Part shown: piece by piece, positions 62,431 to 64,000 of the stretch | Numbering within the stretch: the first letter of the stretch is position 1 | Layout of the letters: each line of letters starts with the position of its first letter | Source of the DNA: Deinococcus sp. LM3 | GTDB taxonomy: Bacteria > Deinococcota > Deinococci > Deinococcales > Deinococcaceae | NCBI RefSeq assembly: GCF_002017875.1 | Contig: NZ_MUFV01000001.1 | Coordinates: forward strand, 1,282,501 to 1,346,500 | Direction: 5' to 3' | DNA length: 64,000 nt | Notes under the pieces: generated by a model | What the model saw: the letters and a program-made list of their open reading frames with translations, nothing else | The model's database searches: none | What the model was told of the DNA's origin: nothing | Position numbers and translations under genes: made by a program

Positions 62431-63192
62431 ATGCGCAAGTTCCTGGCCTTCGGTGACGTGCACGCCGACTTCGACACCCTCTGGGCCGCCCTGCGCGCCG
62501 CCAGCTGCGCCGACGCGAACGGCCAGCCCACGCCACCCGTCCTGGCCGGCCTGTATCAGGTCGTCCTGATCGGCGACCTCGTGCACCCCAAGAACGACCG
62601 CGAGTACAGCCGCCTGACCGGCGTGCACCGCTTCGACCCGAAGAACCCCGACCACCTGTTCCTCGCCGCCCGCGAGCAGGTCAAGCACCTCGACCGCCTG
62701 CGCGAGTACCAGCTGGCCGCGCCGCACGCCATCCATATCATCCTGGGCAACCACGACGACGCCGTCCTGAACACCAGTTTCGTCCTCGGCACCAGCGGCG
62801 GCCTCGTCCACACCGAATTCGACCCGGACCACGGCGGCATTCACCTGCCCGACCACCTGAAACACTGGATGCAGACCTTCCCCCGCGAACTGAGGGTCGG
62901 CAGCGTGCAGTTCGCGCACGTGTCCCCCCTGCCCGCGCACACGCACTACGACGACCTGTTCTACGCCGACCGCAGCCCCAAACGCTGGTTCCGCGAGACA
63001 CCCGAGTACGTGCAGATGGCCGGCCTGAGCTTCGGCGTGTACGGCCACACCCAGATCGAGGACGGCATCCTGCTCGACGAAACACACAGGCTCGCCATGA
63101 TCGACGCCCTGCACGGCCGCGAGTACCTGGAACTCATGCTGAACCCCGACCAGCCCGACCCGCTGATCAGCGTCCGCGCCGTCCCCTTCTGA
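62431..63192 (+). CDS. Calcineurin-like metallophosphoesterase
   Basis: 253 residues with the complete metal-site series: GDVHADF near residue 8, GDLVHPKND near 48, GNHDD near 110, FAHVSPLPAH and YGHTQIEDG near 205. It is related to diadenosine tetraphosphatase/protein phosphatase-like enzymes; the substrate is unknown. TACACT (62417-62422) is 8 nt before ATG 62431. It is the third consecutive plus-strand gene with its own -10. Confidence 0.87.
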   Translation: MRKFLAFGDVHADFDTLWAALRAASCADANGQPTPPVLAGLYQVVLIGDLVHPKNDREYSRLTGVHRFDPKNPDHLFLAAREQVKHLDRLREYQLAAPHAIHIILGNHDDAVLNTSFVLGTSGGLVHTEFDPDHGGIHLPDHLKHWMQTFPRELRVGSVQFAHVSPLPAHTHYDDLFYADRSPKRWFRETPEYVQMAGLSFGVYGHTQIEDGILLDETHRLAMIDALHGREYLELMLNPDQPDPLISVRAVPF

Positions 63193-63237
63193 ACGCAGGC
63201 CACAACGGCCCGCACGCCCCCATCGGCCCGCGCCCGG

Positions 63238-63266
63238 TTGACAACCGTAACTGCCGCCGCTATCCT
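63238..63266 (+). promoter_or_regulatory. Promoter of the tRNA-Asp/tRNA-Phe transcript
   Basis: TTGACA, a 17-nt spacer and TATCCT, 47 nt before the first tRNA. Confidence 0.88.
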
Positions 63267-63313
63267 TAACCCCGCTGCTTTTACAGCAGCGTACCAGCAG
63301 TCACATCCATCTT

Positions 63314-63391
<78 letters not shown>

Positions 63392-63394
63392 GAA

Positions 63395-63470
<76 letters not shown>

Positions 63471-63475
63471 CCAAG

Positions 63476-63506
63476 AAAAACCCCCACCCCAGCGGTGGGG
63501 GTTTTT
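63476..63506 (+). terminator. Terminator of the tRNA transcript
   Basis: Perfect 13-bp stem of A5-C5-ACC with GGT-G5-T5 and a 5-nt loop, ending in TTTTT. Confidence 0.95.
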
Positions 63507-63559
63507 CGTTGTGCCGTTCGGCCGGGCGGCGCGGCCCTAGGCGGCGGGGCGGCGGGCAC

Positions 63560-63669
63560 GGATAATGCCCGGCGAGCCTGCCGCCCGCGGGGGCTCCCCC
63601 ACCACTGGACGACCTGTGCTGTCGTCCCGGCCTGTCCGTACCAAGCGGCGGGACCGTCAGGGAGAGAAC
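63560..63669 (+). promoter_or_regulatory. Promoter -10 and structured leader of queF
   Basis: GATAAT (63560-63565) could be a -10 box, giving a leader of about 97 nt. The leader holds a perfect 7-bp hairpin, GGACGAC/GTCGTCC (63608-63628), and an upstream GAGCC/GGCTC stem. I could not match it to the preQ1-I consensus. GGGAGAG before the ATG is the Shine-Dalgarno. Confidence 0.5.
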
Positions 63670-64000
63670 ATGACGAACACTGTGAACACGCCGGCCACCG
63701 CCGGGACCGACTGCGGCCCCCAGAACCCCGGTTTCGACCGCCGGTACGACGTGCAGGGCCTGGACGCCATCGATACGGCGGTGCTGGGCACCTTCGAGCA
63801 CGTGCGCGTGGACGACCCGGTGCGGTATCCGGGCGAGCCGATGCAGATCGAGATCGTGACGGACGAGTTCAGCCCGGTGTGCCCCTGGAGTGGCCTGCCG
63901 GATTTCGGGCGGTTGGAGATCCGGTACCTGCCGCGCGAGACCTGCGTGGAACTGAAGAGCCTGAAGTACTACCTGACCAGCTACCGCTTCGTGGGCATCT
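63670..64000 (+). CDS. queF: NADPH-dependent 7-cyano-7-deazaguanine (preQ0) reductase, 5' part
   Basis: The first 110 codons are visible; the window ends inside the gene. QueF reduces the nitrile preQ0 to preQ1 in queuosine synthesis. The covalent Cys71 and acid Asp78 are in SPVCPWSGLPDFG, and VELKSLKYYLTSYR is the family signature. The length to this point fits the short, single-domain (YkvM-like) form with an N-terminal extension of about 45 residues. Confidence 0.95.
   Translation, partial: MTNTVNTPATAGTDCGPQNPGFDRRYDVQGLDAIDTAVLGTFEHVRVDDPVRYPGEPMQIEIVTDEFSPVCPWSGLPDFGRLEIRYLPRETCVELKSLKYYLTSYRFVGI

Noticed and set aside
59233..63114. A 1293-codon open frame antisense to penicillin acylase and two downstream genes
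   Set aside because: It is His/Gln/Arg/Val-rich shadow coding, runs over three well-supported plus-strand genes and their promoters, and has no recognisable domain.

Overview
This window is chromosomal DNA of a Deinococcus species. It is GC-rich. The genus is suggested by the V/A-type ATP synthase operon, a glutaminyl-tRNA synthetase with a long C-terminal extension, an HU protein with a Lys/Ala/Pro-rich N-terminal tail, a 23S rRNA driven by its own promoter rather than by an upstream 16S gene, dispersed small non-coding repeats, and many starts where a -10 box (TANNNT) lies only 6-8 nt before the start codon, as in leaderless mRNAs. The content is mostly core metabolism and housekeeping. I see no prophage, no complete insertion sequence and no CRISPR array.

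Layout. 1-0.4 kb: 5' end of a 23S rRNA (minus strand) with its promoter. 0.4-8 kb: luxS, lspA, rpmB, a GlsB-type membrane protein, thrB, tRNA-Pro, an M29 aminopeptidase, a beta carbonic anhydrase, the SRP RNA, tRNA-Leu and rpsO. 8-24.6 kb: gamma-glutamylcyclotransferase-like protein, HtrA-like protease, small envelope and unknown proteins, glnS, a propeller protein, a TPR protein, ftsH preceded by a paralogue of only its N-terminal domain, three DinB-fold genes divergent from a WYL regulator, and a CDGSH-type Fe-S protein. 24.6-30.3 kb: pyrimidine-nucleoside phosphorylase, a FtsB-like protein, a hotdog thioesterase, a ROK kinase, an HD hydrolase and a CaiB-type CoA-transferase. 30.4-39.2 kb: the nine-gene V/A-ATP synthase operon (minus strand, order G/H-I-K-E-C-F-A-B-D). 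39.5-44.6 kb: glnB-amt, a DUF4126 membrane protein and a lipoprotein. 44.7-55 kb: a BTAD/AAA/TPR regulator, M42 peptidase, pth, HU, ThiF-like, PlsY-like and a TPR membrane protein. 55-64 kb: ubiX, ispD-ispE, an MFS transporter, penicillin acylase, a Rad52/DdrA-like protein, a metallophosphoesterase, tRNA-Asp/tRNA-Phe and the start of queF.

The most striking non-genic signal is a family of six MITE-like elements. Most are about 133 bp, with TACGGAnTCCG-type inverted termini and, in four copies, exact 3-bp TGA or TCA flanking duplications. All lie at 3' ends of genes, and in four cases the flanking triplet is itself the gene's stop codon. A second repeat type consists of different short purine-rich words iterated and then repeated in inverted form, at convergent gene ends and once inside the ATP synthase operon. 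Other points are two 6-N6-6 palindromes in the WYL/DinB divergent region, hairpins bracketing atpA-atpB, and a PII protein without the Tyr51 modification site. Start codons were chosen using Shine-Dalgarno sites or the leaderless -10 spacing.
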